Positions 26,055 through 34,940 of a DNA stretch of 64,000 bases are shown here, one piece after another. Origin of the DNA: Sporosarcina sp. BP05 (GTDB lineage: Bacteria; Bacillota; Bacilli; Bacillales_A; Planococcaceae); NCBI RefSeq assembly GCF_014282005.1, contig NZ_JACFTD010000006.1:186001-250000 (forward strand), given 5' to 3'. The notes under the pieces are model-generated. The model was not told the DNA's origin. It made no database searches and saw only the letters and a list, made by a program, of their open reading frames with translations. A program made the position numbers and the translations under genes. Within the stretch, counting starts at the first letter, position 1. Every line of letters starts with the position of its first letter.

Positions 26055-26993
26055 TCATTTCGAACATAGTTCAAGCAATAATTTTAAGCGTGCTTTTTGG
26101 CCGCTAAGCCCGTGCTCAAACCGCACGCCCATATCTTTCAGCATCTTTCCTCCGCCCTCGTACGCATAAATATCCTGCGCAATCCCGTTGAAGCATCTAG
26201 AAACTAGGATAACTGGAAGACCTTCAGAAAGTAGACGTCGGATTCCAACGACCAAATCAGGTGGTACGTTCCCTTGGCCAAGTCCTTCAAGTACAACTCC
26301 GTCATAGCCAAGGGTAGATATCGCAACAAGCAAATCGGATTCCATTCCGGCATATATTTTAAACATGGCCACTTTTTTATTGATGGATTCGACAGGCAGA
26401 TAAGTTCGTGACAATGGTGCATGATGGAAATGAATAGCTGACTTTGTTACGATGCCAATGGGTCCGTATTGCGGACTTTGGAATGTAGATACGCTACTAC
26501 TATGTGTTTTCGTCACGTTGGTCGCTGTATGGATTTCATCATTAAGCACGACGAGTACCCCTTTACCATTTGCAGCGTTTGCTGAGGCAACCCTGACGGC
26601 GGACATTAGGTTATAGACGCCATCCGACCCGATTTCATTGGAAGAACGCATTGCACCCGTTAAAACAATGGGGATATTGAAATTCGTTGAGAGTTCCAGG
26701 AAATACGCGGTCTCTTCAAGCGTGTCTGTGCCATGTGTAATGACAATGCCATCATAGGAATTATTCTTTATAAGACTGGAAATCAGTTCTTCGAGTTCCA
26801 GCATCCGTTCAGGTGTAATATGTGGAGAAGGTAAATTGAAAGCTTCCACTTCTGTTATGTTGGCGAATTGCTGAATGTTGTCGATTTCCAATGCGAGGGG
26901 ATTTGCCGCGCTTAACATAACGCCGCCGGTTTTTGTATCCAGTTCCATTGAAATCGTACCGCCTGTATGCACAAGCAGAATATTTTTCTTCAT
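26055..26993 (-). CDS. ansA: L-asparaginase, type I
   Basis: A 312-residue enzyme that hydrolyses asparagine to aspartate and ammonia, acting in the cytoplasm. The two catalytic threonine motifs are visible: HTGGTIS with Thr13, and ITHGTDTLEET with the second threonine near residue 89. AGGAGGAACTG precedes the start. It is divergent from prsW, and in B. subtilis ansA lies in the same region. No aspartase (ansB) is next to it here. Confidence 0.93.
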   Translation of the reverse strand: MKKNILLVHTGGTISMELDTKTGGVMLSAANPLALEIDNIQQFANITEVEAFNLPSPHITPERMLELEELISSLIKNNSYDGIVITHGTDTLEETAYFLELSTNFNIPIVLTGAMRSSNEIGSDGVYNLMSAVRVASANAANGKGVLVVLNDEIHTATNVTKTHSSSVSTFQSPQYGPIGIVTKSAIHFHHAPLSRTYLPVESINKKVAMFKIYAGMESDLLVAISTLGYDGVVLEGLGQGNVPPDLVVGIRRLLSEGLPVILVSRCFNGIAQDIYAYEGGGKMLKDMGVRFEHGLSGQKARLKLLLELCSK

Positions 26994-27053
26994 ATGCAGT
27001 TCCTCCTATTTAAGGGAAATCATGGTATAATAAAGCGGAATGGGGGCCGGCCG

Positions 27054-27737
27054 ATGATCGTATTGTTCACTGTAGCGATTGCGCCGGGATTAGCGCTCTT
27101 TAGCTATTTTTATTTGAGAAAACAGATTGCGAAAGAACCATCACTTACATTATTCCATACATTCATATACGGCGCTATCATGACTTTTCCAATAATGTTC
27201 ATCCAACACGTATTTGAAGAAGAAAACATCTTCTCCAACTATTTCATTCGAAATGTTGTTTTTACGAGCGGACTTGAGGAGTTTTTTAAATGGCTTATCC
27301 TTTTGCTTGCCATTTATAGGCATGTTGAATTTGAAGATGCATACGATGGAATTCTATATGGTGCCAGCGTATCTTTAGGTTTTGCGACGGTTGAAAACAT
27401 TATTTACCTACTTACATTTGGAGCGGATACCGCATTTCTACGGGCTTTACTGCCTGTTTCAAGTCATGCGCTATTCGGTGTAGTAATGGGCTATTATTTT
27501 GGGCGAGCCAAATTTGCTGTAGAATCAAACATCAATATGTATTTGTTTCTAGCATTACTTGCCCCGTATAGTCTTCACTTCATTTATAATGGCATACTCA
27601 CTGTAGACAATCTTTGGCTCTATCTGATTATACCTTTCATGCTATTCCTTTGGTGGTTCGGCTTAACTCGAGTTAAATATGCACATACGTTCGCGATGCA
27701 GCAATTTAGACGCAAAGCGCGAACAAACACAAAATGA
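27054..27737 (+). CDS. prsW: Intramembrane metalloprotease PrsW
   Basis: A 227-residue membrane protein (218 in B. subtilis). PrsW cuts anti-sigma factors such as RsiW at site 1. The diagnostic glutamate pair is in SGLEEFFKWL, and a conserved histidine in SSHALFGVVMGY. About seven hydrophobic segments are present. An upstream in-frame ATG at 26967 is rejected, because it would overlap ansA. A TATAAT at 27026-27031 could be its -10. The stop codon lies inside the terminator stem. Confidence 0.9.
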   Translation: MIVLFTVAIAPGLALFSYFYLRKQIAKEPSLTLFHTFIYGAIMTFPIMFIQHVFEEENIFSNYFIRNVVFTSGLEEFFKWLILLLAIYRHVEFEDAYDGILYGASVSLGFATVENIIYLLTFGADTAFLRALLPVSSHALFGVVMGYYFGRAKFAVESNINMYLFLALLAPYSLHFIYNGILTVDNLWLYLIIPFMLFLWWFGLTRVKYAHTFAMQQFRRKARTNTK

Positions 27738-27762
27738 TTCAGCTTTTGCTGGATCATTTTTT
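27733..27762 (+). terminator. Terminator overlapping the prsW stop
   Basis: An 11-bp stem (27733-27743 with 27748-27758, one wobble), a TTTT loop and a T-tract. The prsW stop codon TGA is inside the left arm. Confidence 0.8.
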
Positions 27763-27817
27763 ATTTGTTAATAATATTAATGATTTTGGACAAACTATAG
27801 AAAAAGGAGGAATGAAA

Positions 27818-28603
27818 GTGAAAAAACTGGTCATCCGTATGGTAACAATCATCTTGCTCCTTGGATGTGCATATGCAACATCACCTGTCCAAATAAAAGC
27901 ATTCAGCTCTCAAAATGTCGCACGCGGCGCATTTGGAGATGATGTAATCGAGCTGCAGTCGAGGCTTCAGTATATAGGTTATTATACAGGGACGATTGAT
28001 GGGACATTCGGCTATGGAACCTATTGGGCATTGCGCAACTTCCAAGAGAAGTATGGACTTCCGGTAGACGGAATTGCAGGATTGAAGACTCGGAAAAAGT
28101 TGGTGGATGCGTCACAGTATGATGAGAAATTCGTAAAAGATAATTTGAATAAAGGGAATAAGTTCACGTATTACGGAAGTAAACCGCTTGCATCTCAGGT
28201 GGGCAAAGGAGCGGGTAAAACAGAAAATGTTCAATTGCCCGCCAAGTATTCGGACCAAGACCTCAAGTTAATGGCGAACGCCGTCTATGGTGAGGCGCGA
28301 GGAGAACCATACGAAGGGCAAGTTGCTGTAGCGGCGGTCATTTTGAACCGGATAGAGCATCCCGATTTCCCGGATACAGTTGGCGGGGTCATTTTCCAAC
28401 CGCTTGCTTTTACCGCTGTTGCTGACGGGCAAATTTGGCTGACACCGAACGAACGGGCGAAAGAGGCTGTTCTCGATGCTATTAATGGATGGGATCCCTC
28501 GGAAAATGCAATTTACTACTTCAATCCAATTACAGCGACGAGCAAATGGATTTGGTCACGACCTCAAATTAAAAAAATAGGATTGCATATTTTCGCCAAT
28601 TAA
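27818..28603 (+). CDS. sleB: Spore cortex-lytic enzyme SleB
   Basis: A 261-residue protein with an N-terminal signal (about 1-25), a peptidoglycan-binding domain (about 38-95) and the SleB-type lytic transglycosylase domain (about 148-261). The catalytic glutamate is in YGEARGE (Glu159). SleB degrades spore cortex at germination. I chose a GTG with GGAGG 7 bases away; an ATG two codons earlier is too close to that site, and 27734 is far upstream. It is followed by ypeB, its usual partner. Confidence 0.92.
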   Translation: MKKLVIRMVTIILLLGCAYATSPVQIKAFSSQNVARGAFGDDVIELQSRLQYIGYYTGTIDGTFGYGTYWALRNFQEKYGLPVDGIAGLKTRKKLVDASQYDEKFVKDNLNKGNKFTYYGSKPLASQVGKGAGKTENVQLPAKYSDQDLKLMANAVYGEARGEPYEGQVAVAAVILNRIEHPDFPDTVGGVIFQPLAFTAVADGQIWLTPNERAKEAVLDAINGWDPSENAIYYFNPITATSKWIWSRPQIKKIGLHIFAN

Positions 28604-28656
28604 TCACCACGGGAAAGCATCGAAAACTTGTGATAAAGGAGGGGAGGCGAAAGTTT

Positions 28657-28698
28657 CCGGAAACCATGAAAGTTTCCGGCGATATTTTGCCAAAATAT
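28657..28698 (+). promoter_or_regulatory. Structured leader between a strong ribosome site and ypeB
   Basis: GGAGGGGAGG at 28638-28647 is 49 bases from the ypeB ATG, which has no good ribosome site of its own. Two hairpins fill the gap: CCGGAAAC with GTTTCCGG (28657-28664 with 28672-28679), and ATATTTTG with CAAAATAT (28682-28689 with 28691-28698). The second includes the first two bases of the ATG. GAAAGTTTCCGG is also directly repeated. Confidence 0.5.
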
Positions 28699-29983
28699 GA
28701 AAAAAATAATCTTTGTATTAGTTTACTCAATAGCGACGCTTTCTATTTTTTCCTACGGTAAAACCGCTGAAAATGAACAACTCTCTATCGCACTTAGTGG
28801 ACAATACGCCAATAAAATGACAGATGCATCAAAGAAACTAGAAGAATTGGATACAGCGGTAAAAAAGACTTTATTGTTTAACGAAGCGGATGGCTCCTCA
28901 AAAGCGCGCGATGACATTTGGCGTCTGTCATCCGATATTAAAAACTCTGTATCTTCATTACCATTGGATCCAAGTTTTTCAACATCCTGGATGAATTATC
29001 TTGGACGACTTGGTAATTATGCCAAGGAGGCAGACCGTGCAGCCGATAACGTTGAATATCACCGAGTTATGGAGTTGGCATCTAAGAACCTTCGTTCAAT
29101 GGCAGATGAGTGGCAAGTTGCTACTGCGGGCATGGTCAGTGGAAATTTATCGATTGATGGCTGGAAAAAGAGATTGGATGTTGCCGATTCGGGTCATGAC
29201 TGGACTGGTATGGGTACCAGTGTAAAGCAGTATGCGGAGAGTGATTTCCCGCTGACAGCAAGTGAGTCGGATTCAATGAAGAAAAAAGATTTGAAAAACA
29301 TGGCGGATCCTGCAGTGACACGGGAAGAGGCTATAGCTGAGTTCAAAAAACTTTTCCCACATCTGTCTAATGAAACAATTGGAGTAGAAATGAGCCAACC
29401 AGGCTCTCCTTATCCGTTTTATCACATTCGTTTTGCTGAAGCGGAGTCAGTCGGTTATATTGACATCACGGAAAAAGGGGGTCATGTCCTTTCATTCCTA
29501 ACAGAAAGGCCGTTTGGTAAGGAAAGCCTACCGTTCGAAGATCTTAAAAAGAAAGCGGAAACGTTTTTAAAAGATGCTGGCTATAAGGACCTTGTTTACG
29601 AGGAAGCAAGGGAAAATAATACGGCGTGGCATATGGTTTATGTCAGAGTAGAACCGGAATATGGGGCGAAAGTATTTTCAGATGTAATCCATTTAAAAAT
29701 TGCGAAGGATAATGCAGGCATCGTCGGTCTGGATGCATCCGAGTATATTAGGAAAGAAAAGACTGCGCGACAGCCGATAACGAAAAAGGATTGGAAAACA
29801 TTTTTCCACTCGGGCGTCGAAATTGTCAAAGAAGAGTATGCGTATGTTGAAAATGATCGATTAGAACAAAGATTAGCACATTATTTGACGGTCACGATAA
29901 ATGAGAATGGGCAAATAGGCACATATGCTGTAATCGTCGATACGGAGACCTCGGAAGTGATCAAAACCGAGAAATTACAGTAA
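28697..29983 (+). CDS. ypeB: Germination protein YpeB
   Basis: A 428-residue protein (450 in B. subtilis) that stabilises and is needed for SleB in the spore. An N-terminal hydrophobic segment (about 4-20) is followed by a helical region and by PepSY-type repeats in the second half. This ATG is the first start in frame; the frame is closed by a stop about 30 bases upstream. The unusual leader between a strong ribosome site and this ATG is described separately. Translation start could be affected. Confidence 0.9.
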   Translation: MKKIIFVLVYSIATLSIFSYGKTAENEQLSIALSGQYANKMTDASKKLEELDTAVKKTLLFNEADGSSKARDDIWRLSSDIKNSVSSLPLDPSFSTSWMNYLGRLGNYAKEADRAADNVEYHRVMELASKNLRSMADEWQVATAGMVSGNLSIDGWKKRLDVADSGHDWTGMGTSVKQYAESDFPLTASESDSMKKKDLKNMADPAVTREEAIAEFKKLFPHLSNETIGVEMSQPGSPYPFYHIRFAEAESVGYIDITEKGGHVLSFLTERPFGKESLPFEDLKKKAETFLKDAGYKDLVYEEARENNTAWHMVYVRVEPEYGAKVFSDVIHLKIAKDNAGIVGLDASEYIRKEKTARQPITKKDWKTFFHSGVEIVKEEYAYVENDRLEQRLAHYLTVTINENGQIGTYAVIVDTETSEVIKTEKLQ

Positions 29984-30108
29984 ATTAAAGTGTAAATAGT
30001 CGTTGGAATTTCCATCCCGTCATGACATAATGGTATGTATGAATAGCGACACGCGCCGATAGCGCCTGAAGCTGGACCATATGACATAGGGATGGCAGGT
30101 GTTTTAAT

Positions 30109-30750
30109 ATGCTACTTTCGATTGGGACGATTATTGTTATCGATAAAGACTTTACAAAAGATAGCGAAAAGTTCAAAAGTAAAGTGGTTGATGTAGGAGA
30201 CGGATTCATAATGATTGACTATCCAACCCATATCGAGACGGGACGGACAGCGTTTTTTATGGATGGCACACAGTTGCACGTTACGTTCATAGACAGTATG
30301 AAAATGTCCTATGCATTCCGGACTGAAGTGGGCGGTCGGCTTAATAAAGGGATTCCGATGATTAAATTATCCTATCCTGGCGATGAACAACTTATCAAGA
30401 TTCAACGACGTGAATTTGTACGGGTAGAATCAGCTATCGATATTGCTGTTGAAAAAGATGGACGTTTCACCCAGTTTGTGGCGGCAGACCTTAGCGCAGG
30501 GGGAGTCGCACTCACACTTCTTAATCCAGACACTTTCAAAGAAGACGAGTTGCTGTCGCTGACTATCGTGTTACCTTTCATGAACCATGATATTAAATAT
30601 GTCAAAGCCGGTGCGCGGGTCATAAGGGTTTGGGAGAAAGATGGCAGACTAATTGCTTCACTACAATTTGAGACAATCAATCAGATTGAGCGTCAATATG
30701 TTATCCGATTCTGTTTTGAACAGCAGTTGCAAATGAGAAATAAAAAATAG
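30109..30750 (+). CDS. ypfA: PilZ-domain cyclic-di-GMP receptor (YpfA)
   Basis: A 213-residue YcgR-like protein. An N-terminal YcgR_2-type domain is followed by a PilZ domain from about residue 98. The ligand motif is complete: RREFVR (Arg100, Arg101, Arg105) and DLSAGG (127-132). In B. subtilis it binds c-di-GMP and slows the flagellar motor. It stands alone with a strong terminator after it and a 125-base gap before it. Confidence 0.9.
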   Translation: MLLSIGTIIVIDKDFTKDSEKFKSKVVDVGDGFIMIDYPTHIETGRTAFFMDGTQLHVTFIDSMKMSYAFRTEVGGRLNKGIPMIKLSYPGDEQLIKIQRREFVRVESAIDIAVEKDGRFTQFVAADLSAGGVALTLLNPDTFKEDELLSLTIVLPFMNHDIKYVKAGARVIRVWEKDGRLIASLQFETINQIERQYVIRFCFEQQLQMRNKK

Positions 30751-30759
30751 AATTTAGTA

Positions 30760-30795
30760 GGGGAAAGTCTGCGTGATTGGGACTTTCCCCTTTTT
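30760..30795 (+). terminator. Terminator after ypfA
   Basis: A 10-bp perfect stem (30760-30769 with 30781-30790), an 11-base loop and a T5 tract. Confidence 0.85.
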
Positions 30796-30819
30796 AATTA
30801 TTCGATTTCCAATAAGCTT

Positions 30820-31094
30820 ACCAAGGTGCTTACGCTTGGGCCTACACGAAGTAGGTCATGCAGTTGTTGCGACAGGACGTCGCGTCTTTAGACTGCGTTC
30901 CTTAAGTGTCTAGACTCCAGCGCCTAGACCCTGGGCCCACACGACGTGGGTCATGCAGCTGTTGCGACAGGATGTCGCGGATCCCTAAGCTGCCTTCCTC
31001 TGTCGCTTCGGTCCTTAAGTTAAAGTCAAAGAGCGCCTTTATCTTATGGGCCTCCAGCGCTTTTCGGGTCTACCAAGGCGCTTACGCTTTTCTT
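30820..31094 (+). repeat. Dispersed repeat family A, compound tandem copy
   Basis: Two related units are present, at 30838-30884 and 30933-30980. Each has a small hairpin of the form CC(C/T)AC..GT(G/A)GG, then TCATGCAG, then GCGAC..GTCGC. GTGTCTAGACTCCAGCGCC sits between them, as in the other copies. The 3' end CTACCAAGGCGCTTACGCTT plus TTCTT stops about 40 bases before the cmk ATG. The 384-base gap contains no gene. Confidence 0.8.
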
Positions 31095-31134
31095 GTGATA
31101 CAATATTGTCTAATTGATTACGGGGGTAGATGAA

Positions 31135-31812
31135 ATGGCATTAGAAATAAAAATCGCAATTGATGGCCCGGCTGCGGCTGGAAAAAGTACAATTGCTAAA
31201 ATCACAGCTGAGAAATTGGGTTATACGTATATCGACACTGGTGCTATGTACCGTGCACTTACGCATAAGGCGTTAGTTCGCAACATAAATACTAGTGATG
31301 GAAAAGAACTTGAAAAGTTATTGGAAGAGACGGAGATTGTTCTTAGGCCGTCAATAAACGGCCAAGTGGTCATTGTAGATGGTAAAGACGTAACAGAAGA
31401 CATCCGTTCACAATTAGTAACTGCAAATGTATCCTCCGTTGCCACGCATATGGGTGTCCGCCAGTTGATGGTTGATAAACAGCGACAGCTAGCCATCGGT
31501 AGGGGTGTTGTAATGGATGGGCGCGATATCGGGACAGATGTCTTACCGGATGCGGAATTAAAGATTTTCATGACAGCCTCTGTTGAGGAAAGAGCAATGA
31601 GACGTCATATAGAAGATGAAAAACGTGGCTTCACAACGTCTCTAGAACAATTGAAAGCTGAGATTGCTGAACGTGATCGTGCGGATAGTGAAAGAGAAGT
31701 GTCTCCACTCAGACAAGCGGAAGATGCCGTTCTAATCGATACGACTTCGATGTCAATTACAGATGTGGCGGAAAAAATCAGTGAACTCGCAGAAAAGAGG
31801 ATGAACTTATGA
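31135..31812 (+). CDS. cmk: Cytidylate kinase
   Basis: A 225-residue nucleoside monophosphate kinase (224 in B. subtilis) that phosphorylates CMP and dCMP. The P-loop is DGPAAAGKST (residues 9-18), and the conserved motifs YIDTGAMYRALT and VMDGRDIGTDVLPDA follow. The ATG has GGGGG upstream; an earlier in-frame ATT at 31114 is rejected. The end overlaps plsC by 4 bases. The upstream 275 bases are a family A repeat. Confidence 0.95.
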   Translation: MALEIKIAIDGPAAAGKSTIAKITAEKLGYTYIDTGAMYRALTHKALVRNINTSDGKELEKLLEETEIVLRPSINGQVVIVDGKDVTEDIRSQLVTANVSSVATHMGVRQLMVDKQRQLAIGRGVVMDGRDIGTDVLPDAELKIFMTASVEERAMRRHIEDEKRGFTTSLEQLKAEIAERDRADSEREVSPLRQAEDAVLIDTTSMSITDVAEKISELAEKRMNL

Positions 31813-32393
31813 ACTTATATCCACTAGGTAAAATTCTCTGCAGTGCAATCTTTTATCCGTTATATCGCATTAAAGTAATTGGTGCGGAGAACTTCCCGAA
31901 AGAGGGGGGCGTTCTGCTTTGTACGAATCACATCGACAATGTCGACCCTCCGGTTGTTGGCAGTACTTGTCCAAGACCTGTTCACTTCATGGCTAAGGAG
32001 GAGTTATTCAAAATGCCGTTGCTAAAAAGCATTCTTCCGCAAGTGAATGCATATCCTGTGAAACGAGGTATGAGTGACAGGGAAGCATTCCGGAATACAT
32101 TGAAAATACTCAAGTCGGGGAAAGTTGTCGGGATGTTTCCGGAAGGGACGAGAAGTAAGACGGGTGAACTTGGAAAAGGGCTTGCAGGCGCCGGCTTCTT
32201 CGCGCTAAAGGGGGGCGATGCGGTCGTAGTGCCTTGTGCAATTATAGGGCCTTACAAAGCTTTTAGAAGATTGAAAGTTGTCTATGGAAAACCGCTCGAT
32301 CTGACAACGTATCGTGAAAATCGGACTTCAGCTGAAGATATGACAGAGGTCATCATGAGTGAAATTCAAAAACTTATCGAACAAAATAAATAA
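31809..32393 (+). CDS. plsC: 1-acyl-sn-glycerol-3-phosphate acyltransferase
   Basis: A 194-residue acyltransferase that makes phosphatidic acid. The catalytic NHxxxxD motif is TNHIDNVD and the glycerol-phosphate motif is FPEGTRSKTGEL. A short hydrophobic N-terminus may anchor it. Coupled to cmk through an ATGA overlap. The family has several paralogs in Bacillales, so the symbol is by function. Confidence 0.88.
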   Translation: MNLYPLGKILCSAIFYPLYRIKVIGAENFPKEGGVLLCTNHIDNVDPPVVGSTCPRPVHFMAKEELFKMPLLKSILPQVNAYPVKRGMSDREAFRNTLKILKSGKVVGMFPEGTRSKTGELGKGLAGAGFFALKGGDAVVVPCAIIGPYKAFRRLKVVYGKPLDLTTYRENRTSAEDMTEVIMSEIQKLIEQNK

Positions 32394-32471
32394 GATAAGG
32401 GTAATTTTTTGTTATTTTGAATAGATTCGCATAATATAGAAGTAGGATTCTTTATGAAGGAGGACTACATA

Positions 32472-33620
32472 ATGACCGAAGACATGAACTTAGAAACAGC
32501 GAACATCTACAATGAAGGTGACCGTGTTACTGGGAAAGTGACTAAAATCGAGGAAAAGTCTGTGACAGTTGAAATTGCGGGAGCACCGTTTGATGGTGTT
32601 ATTCCAATCAGTGAACTATCTAGCCTTCACATTGAAAAAGCTGAGGATGCAGTTGCAGAAGGCGACGAACTTGAACTAATTATCACAAAAGTGGAAGAAG
32701 ATAATTATGTACTTTCAAAACGTAAAGTCGATGCGGAAGATGCATGGGGTTCTCTTGAAGAGAAATTCAATAATAAAGAAACAATAGAAACGGAAGTAAA
32801 AGACGTTGTTAAAGGCGGACTAGTTGTTGACCTTGGCGTACGCGGCTTCATTCCGGCATCACTCGTCGAAGATTATTTCGTCGAAACTTTTGAAGAATAT
32901 AAAGGCCGTATAATGACATTTAAAATTGTTGAAATGGATAAGGAAAAAAATCGTTTAATTCTTTCTCATCGCGCAGTTATCCAAGAAGAAAAAGCATCAC
33001 AGAAAGGTGAAGTTTTGGATAAACTTAAAGAAGGCGTAGTACTGGAGGGGACTGTTCAACGTCTTGCAACATTTGGTGCTTTTATTGATATCGGCGGCGT
33101 TGATGGACTTGTTCATATTTCCCAACTTTCTCATGATCACATTGAGAAAGTTTCAGATGTTCTAAAAGAGGGCGACAAAGTACAGGTGAAAATCCTTTCG
33201 ATCGACCGTGATTCAGAACGAATTTCACTTTCCATCAAGGATACATTGGCCGGCCCATGGGAAGGGATTGAGGAGAAGGCTCCTAAAGGATCGACGTTTG
33301 AAGGGACTGTGAAACGTCTCGTCTCATATGGTGCATTTATAGAAGTGTTCCCTGGCGTAGAGGGCCTTGTCCATATTTCGCGTATTTCTCACCAACACAT
33401 CGGCACTCCACATGAAGTGTTGAAAGAAGGTCAAAAAATTAATGTCAAAGTACTAGAAGTCAATACGGATGATAAGCGTTTATCCTTAAGCATTAAAGAT
33501 CTTATTCAAAAAGAAGACAATAACTCATACGGAAATTATGAAATGCCAGAAGAAGCATCAGGTTTTTCAATGAGCGATGTCATCGGAGATCAATTGAAAA
33601 ACTTTTCAACTAGAGAATGA
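32472..33620 (+). CDS. ypfD: S1-domain RNA-binding protein (S1 homologue YpfD)
   Basis: A 382-residue protein, the same length as B. subtilis YpfD, with four S1 domains at about residues 13-85, 103-170, 188-258 and 275-345. Motifs repeat as GAFIDIGGVDGLVHIS and GAFIEVFPGVEGLVHIS. It is the Firmicute homologue of ribosomal protein S1, probably not essential. AGGAGG lies 7 bases before the chosen ATG; an in-frame ATG 18 bases upstream is inside that site and rejected. Confidence 0.93.
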   Translation: MTEDMNLETANIYNEGDRVTGKVTKIEEKSVTVEIAGAPFDGVIPISELSSLHIEKAEDAVAEGDELELIITKVEEDNYVLSKRKVDAEDAWGSLEEKFNNKETIETEVKDVVKGGLVVDLGVRGFIPASLVEDYFVETFEEYKGRIMTFKIVEMDKEKNRLILSHRAVIQEEKASQKGEVLDKLKEGVVLEGTVQRLATFGAFIDIGGVDGLVHISQLSHDHIEKVSDVLKEGDKVQVKILSIDRDSERISLSIKDTLAGPWEGIEEKAPKGSTFEGTVKRLVSYGAFIEVFPGVEGLVHISRISHQHIGTPHEVLKEGQKINVKVLEVNTDDKRLSLSIKDLIQKEDNNSYGNYEMPEEASGFSMSDVIGDQLKNFSTRE

Positions 33621-33690
33621 GTAGAATGAAATTTTGTTTAGCTTACCTAGTGTGACTAGTTTGTGAACAGTATGAACGAGTATTTCAATG

Positions 33691-33728
33691 GATGATGATG
33701 CCCTTTATGGGTATCATCATCTTTTTTT
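33691..33728 (+). terminator. Terminator after ypfD
   Basis: A 13-bp stem (33691-33703 with 33709-33721, one wobble), a 5-base loop and a T7 tract. Confidence 0.9.
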
Positions 33729-33740
33729 GCATAGGAAATG

Positions 33741-33770
33741 TTGACATTCCCGACCCGCGGATAATTAATA
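33741..33770 (+). promoter_or_regulatory. Possible promoter for the amidase gene
   Basis: A consensus TTGACA at 33741-33746 is followed, after 18 bases, by TTAATA at 33765-33770. A second candidate -10 (TATAAT, 33809-33814) has no well-spaced -35. Both are upstream of the amidase by 100 or more bases. Confidence 0.35.
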
Positions 33771-33912
33771 ACGTATGGATTGTCATAGGGGTTGTCTAGA
33801 TAGCTCCATATAATAGTAAGCAAGGTGTTTTCTTGTCGTCATGATAAGTCGGTTATTACTAGAGACCATTATTCCGGCGACGGGGCTTTAGTAAAGAAGG
33901 AAGGTGAATAAT

Positions 33913-34611
33913 ATGCCATATACAATAATCAACAACTACATTCCAACGTCTCTCTATCCACTGAAAGCGACGTACTCAATGACTCCGGAATACATCACCA
34001 TCCACAATACGGCCAATGATGCGACGGCTATCAACGAAATTGCTTTCATGACGCGGAACACAGCCGCGACCTCGTACCATGTGGCGATCGATGATAAACA
34101 TGTAGTACAAGCCATTCCGTTTACGCGTAATGGTTGGCACGCGGGAGATGGTGAAGGCGCAGGGAATCGGAAATCCATTGGAATTGAAATCTGTTACTCG
34201 GAATTGGGTGGTCAAAAGTATGCGGATGCAGAAAAAAATGCAATCGACTATATAGCACGCTTACTTAAGCGATACGACTGGGGTATTGATCGTGTGAAAT
34301 TGCATCGGGACTGGAGCGGAAAAAAATGCCCGCATCGTATCATAGATGAGGGGCGTACGACGAACGTTCGAAATGCCATTGCTAAACGCTTGGCAGAATT
34401 AAATACCTCAACGCCACCAAAGGAGGATGTACGAATGTTTAATCCAAGCTCAGCGACACTTAAAGTTGCTTACGAACTTTACCTAGCAGATGCCATTAAA
34501 GAAGGATTGATTTCCGACAAATGGTTAACAGACTATAAGGCTGGCAAGTTGTCACTTGATGATGCACTTGCACTAAAAGTCATTATTGATCAGCGCAAGA
34601 GAGGTAATTAA
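33913..34611 (+). CDS. N-acetylmuramoyl-L-alanine amidase (Amidase_2 type)
   Basis: A 232-residue amidase like the CwlA/XlyA group. Expected zinc ligands are His31 in ITIHNTAND, His131 in LHRDWSG and Cys139 in KKCPH. Tyr56-His57 and Glu92 are other probable active-site residues. The C-terminal part (about 175-232) has a helical DUF-like tail rather than LysM. There is no signal peptide, so secretion is holin-like or by lysis. It lies between ypfD and der in place of genes found there in B. subtilis, and may be acquired. Confidence 0.85.
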   Translation: MPYTIINNYIPTSLYPLKATYSMTPEYITIHNTANDATAINEIAFMTRNTAATSYHVAIDDKHVVQAIPFTRNGWHAGDGEGAGNRKSIGIEICYSELGGQKYADAEKNAIDYIARLLKRYDWGIDRVKLHRDWSGKKCPHRIIDEGRTTNVRNAIAKRLAELNTSTPPKEDVRMFNPSSATLKVAYELYLADAIKEGLISDKWLTDYKAGKLSLDDALALKVIIDQRKRGN

Positions 34612-34624
34612 GGTAGAAGAAACC

Positions 34625-34661
34625 AAAAGGCGGCAAATCCATCAGGGACAGTCGTCTTTTT
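34625..34661 (+). terminator. Terminator after the amidase gene
   Basis: A 9-bp stem with two G-T wobbles (34625-34633 with 34650-34658), a 16-base loop and a T6 tract. Confidence 0.65.
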
Positions 34662-34718
34662 TATTTGTCATAAATAGAACATTCATTCCGTATGTTGGTA
34701 GTAAGGGAGGGAATGAGT

Positions 34719-34940
34719 GTGCGTAATCAATTGGTCAAGTCGATGAAGTACAAGGAGTCATTGAATATGATTTACATGGCGAACGACGGTCACATTAGTA
34801 AGCGGCGAATTAGGGTGCTGCAAGTAGGCGAGGTATCGTTTCGTGCATACTGTTTTCTTCGTAAATCCAATCGTGCTTTTAAAATAGACAATGTGCTGGC
34901 GCTTGTACCTATTAAGGTGAAAGGAAATACGGTGATTTAA
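34719..34940 (+). CDS. Small WYL-like protein
   Basis: A 73-residue basic protein. The C-terminal part (AYCFLRKSNRAFKIDNVLAL) resembles the WYL-type fold found in small Bacillus proteins of this length, with an N-terminus MRNQLVKSM. The function is unknown; WYL domains often sense ligands in regulators. I chose GTG at 34719, because GGGAGGG lies 7 bases before it; the ATG at 34713 is too close, and 34692 is upstream of the site. Confidence 0.65.
   Translation: MRNQLVKSMKYKESLNMIYMANDGHISKRRIRVLQVGEVSFRAYCFLRKSNRAFKIDNVLALVPIKVKGNTVI

Noticed and set aside
33913..34611. Amidase as part of a prophage
   Set aside because: No integrase, capsid, tail, holin or attachment site around it; neighbours are core genes.
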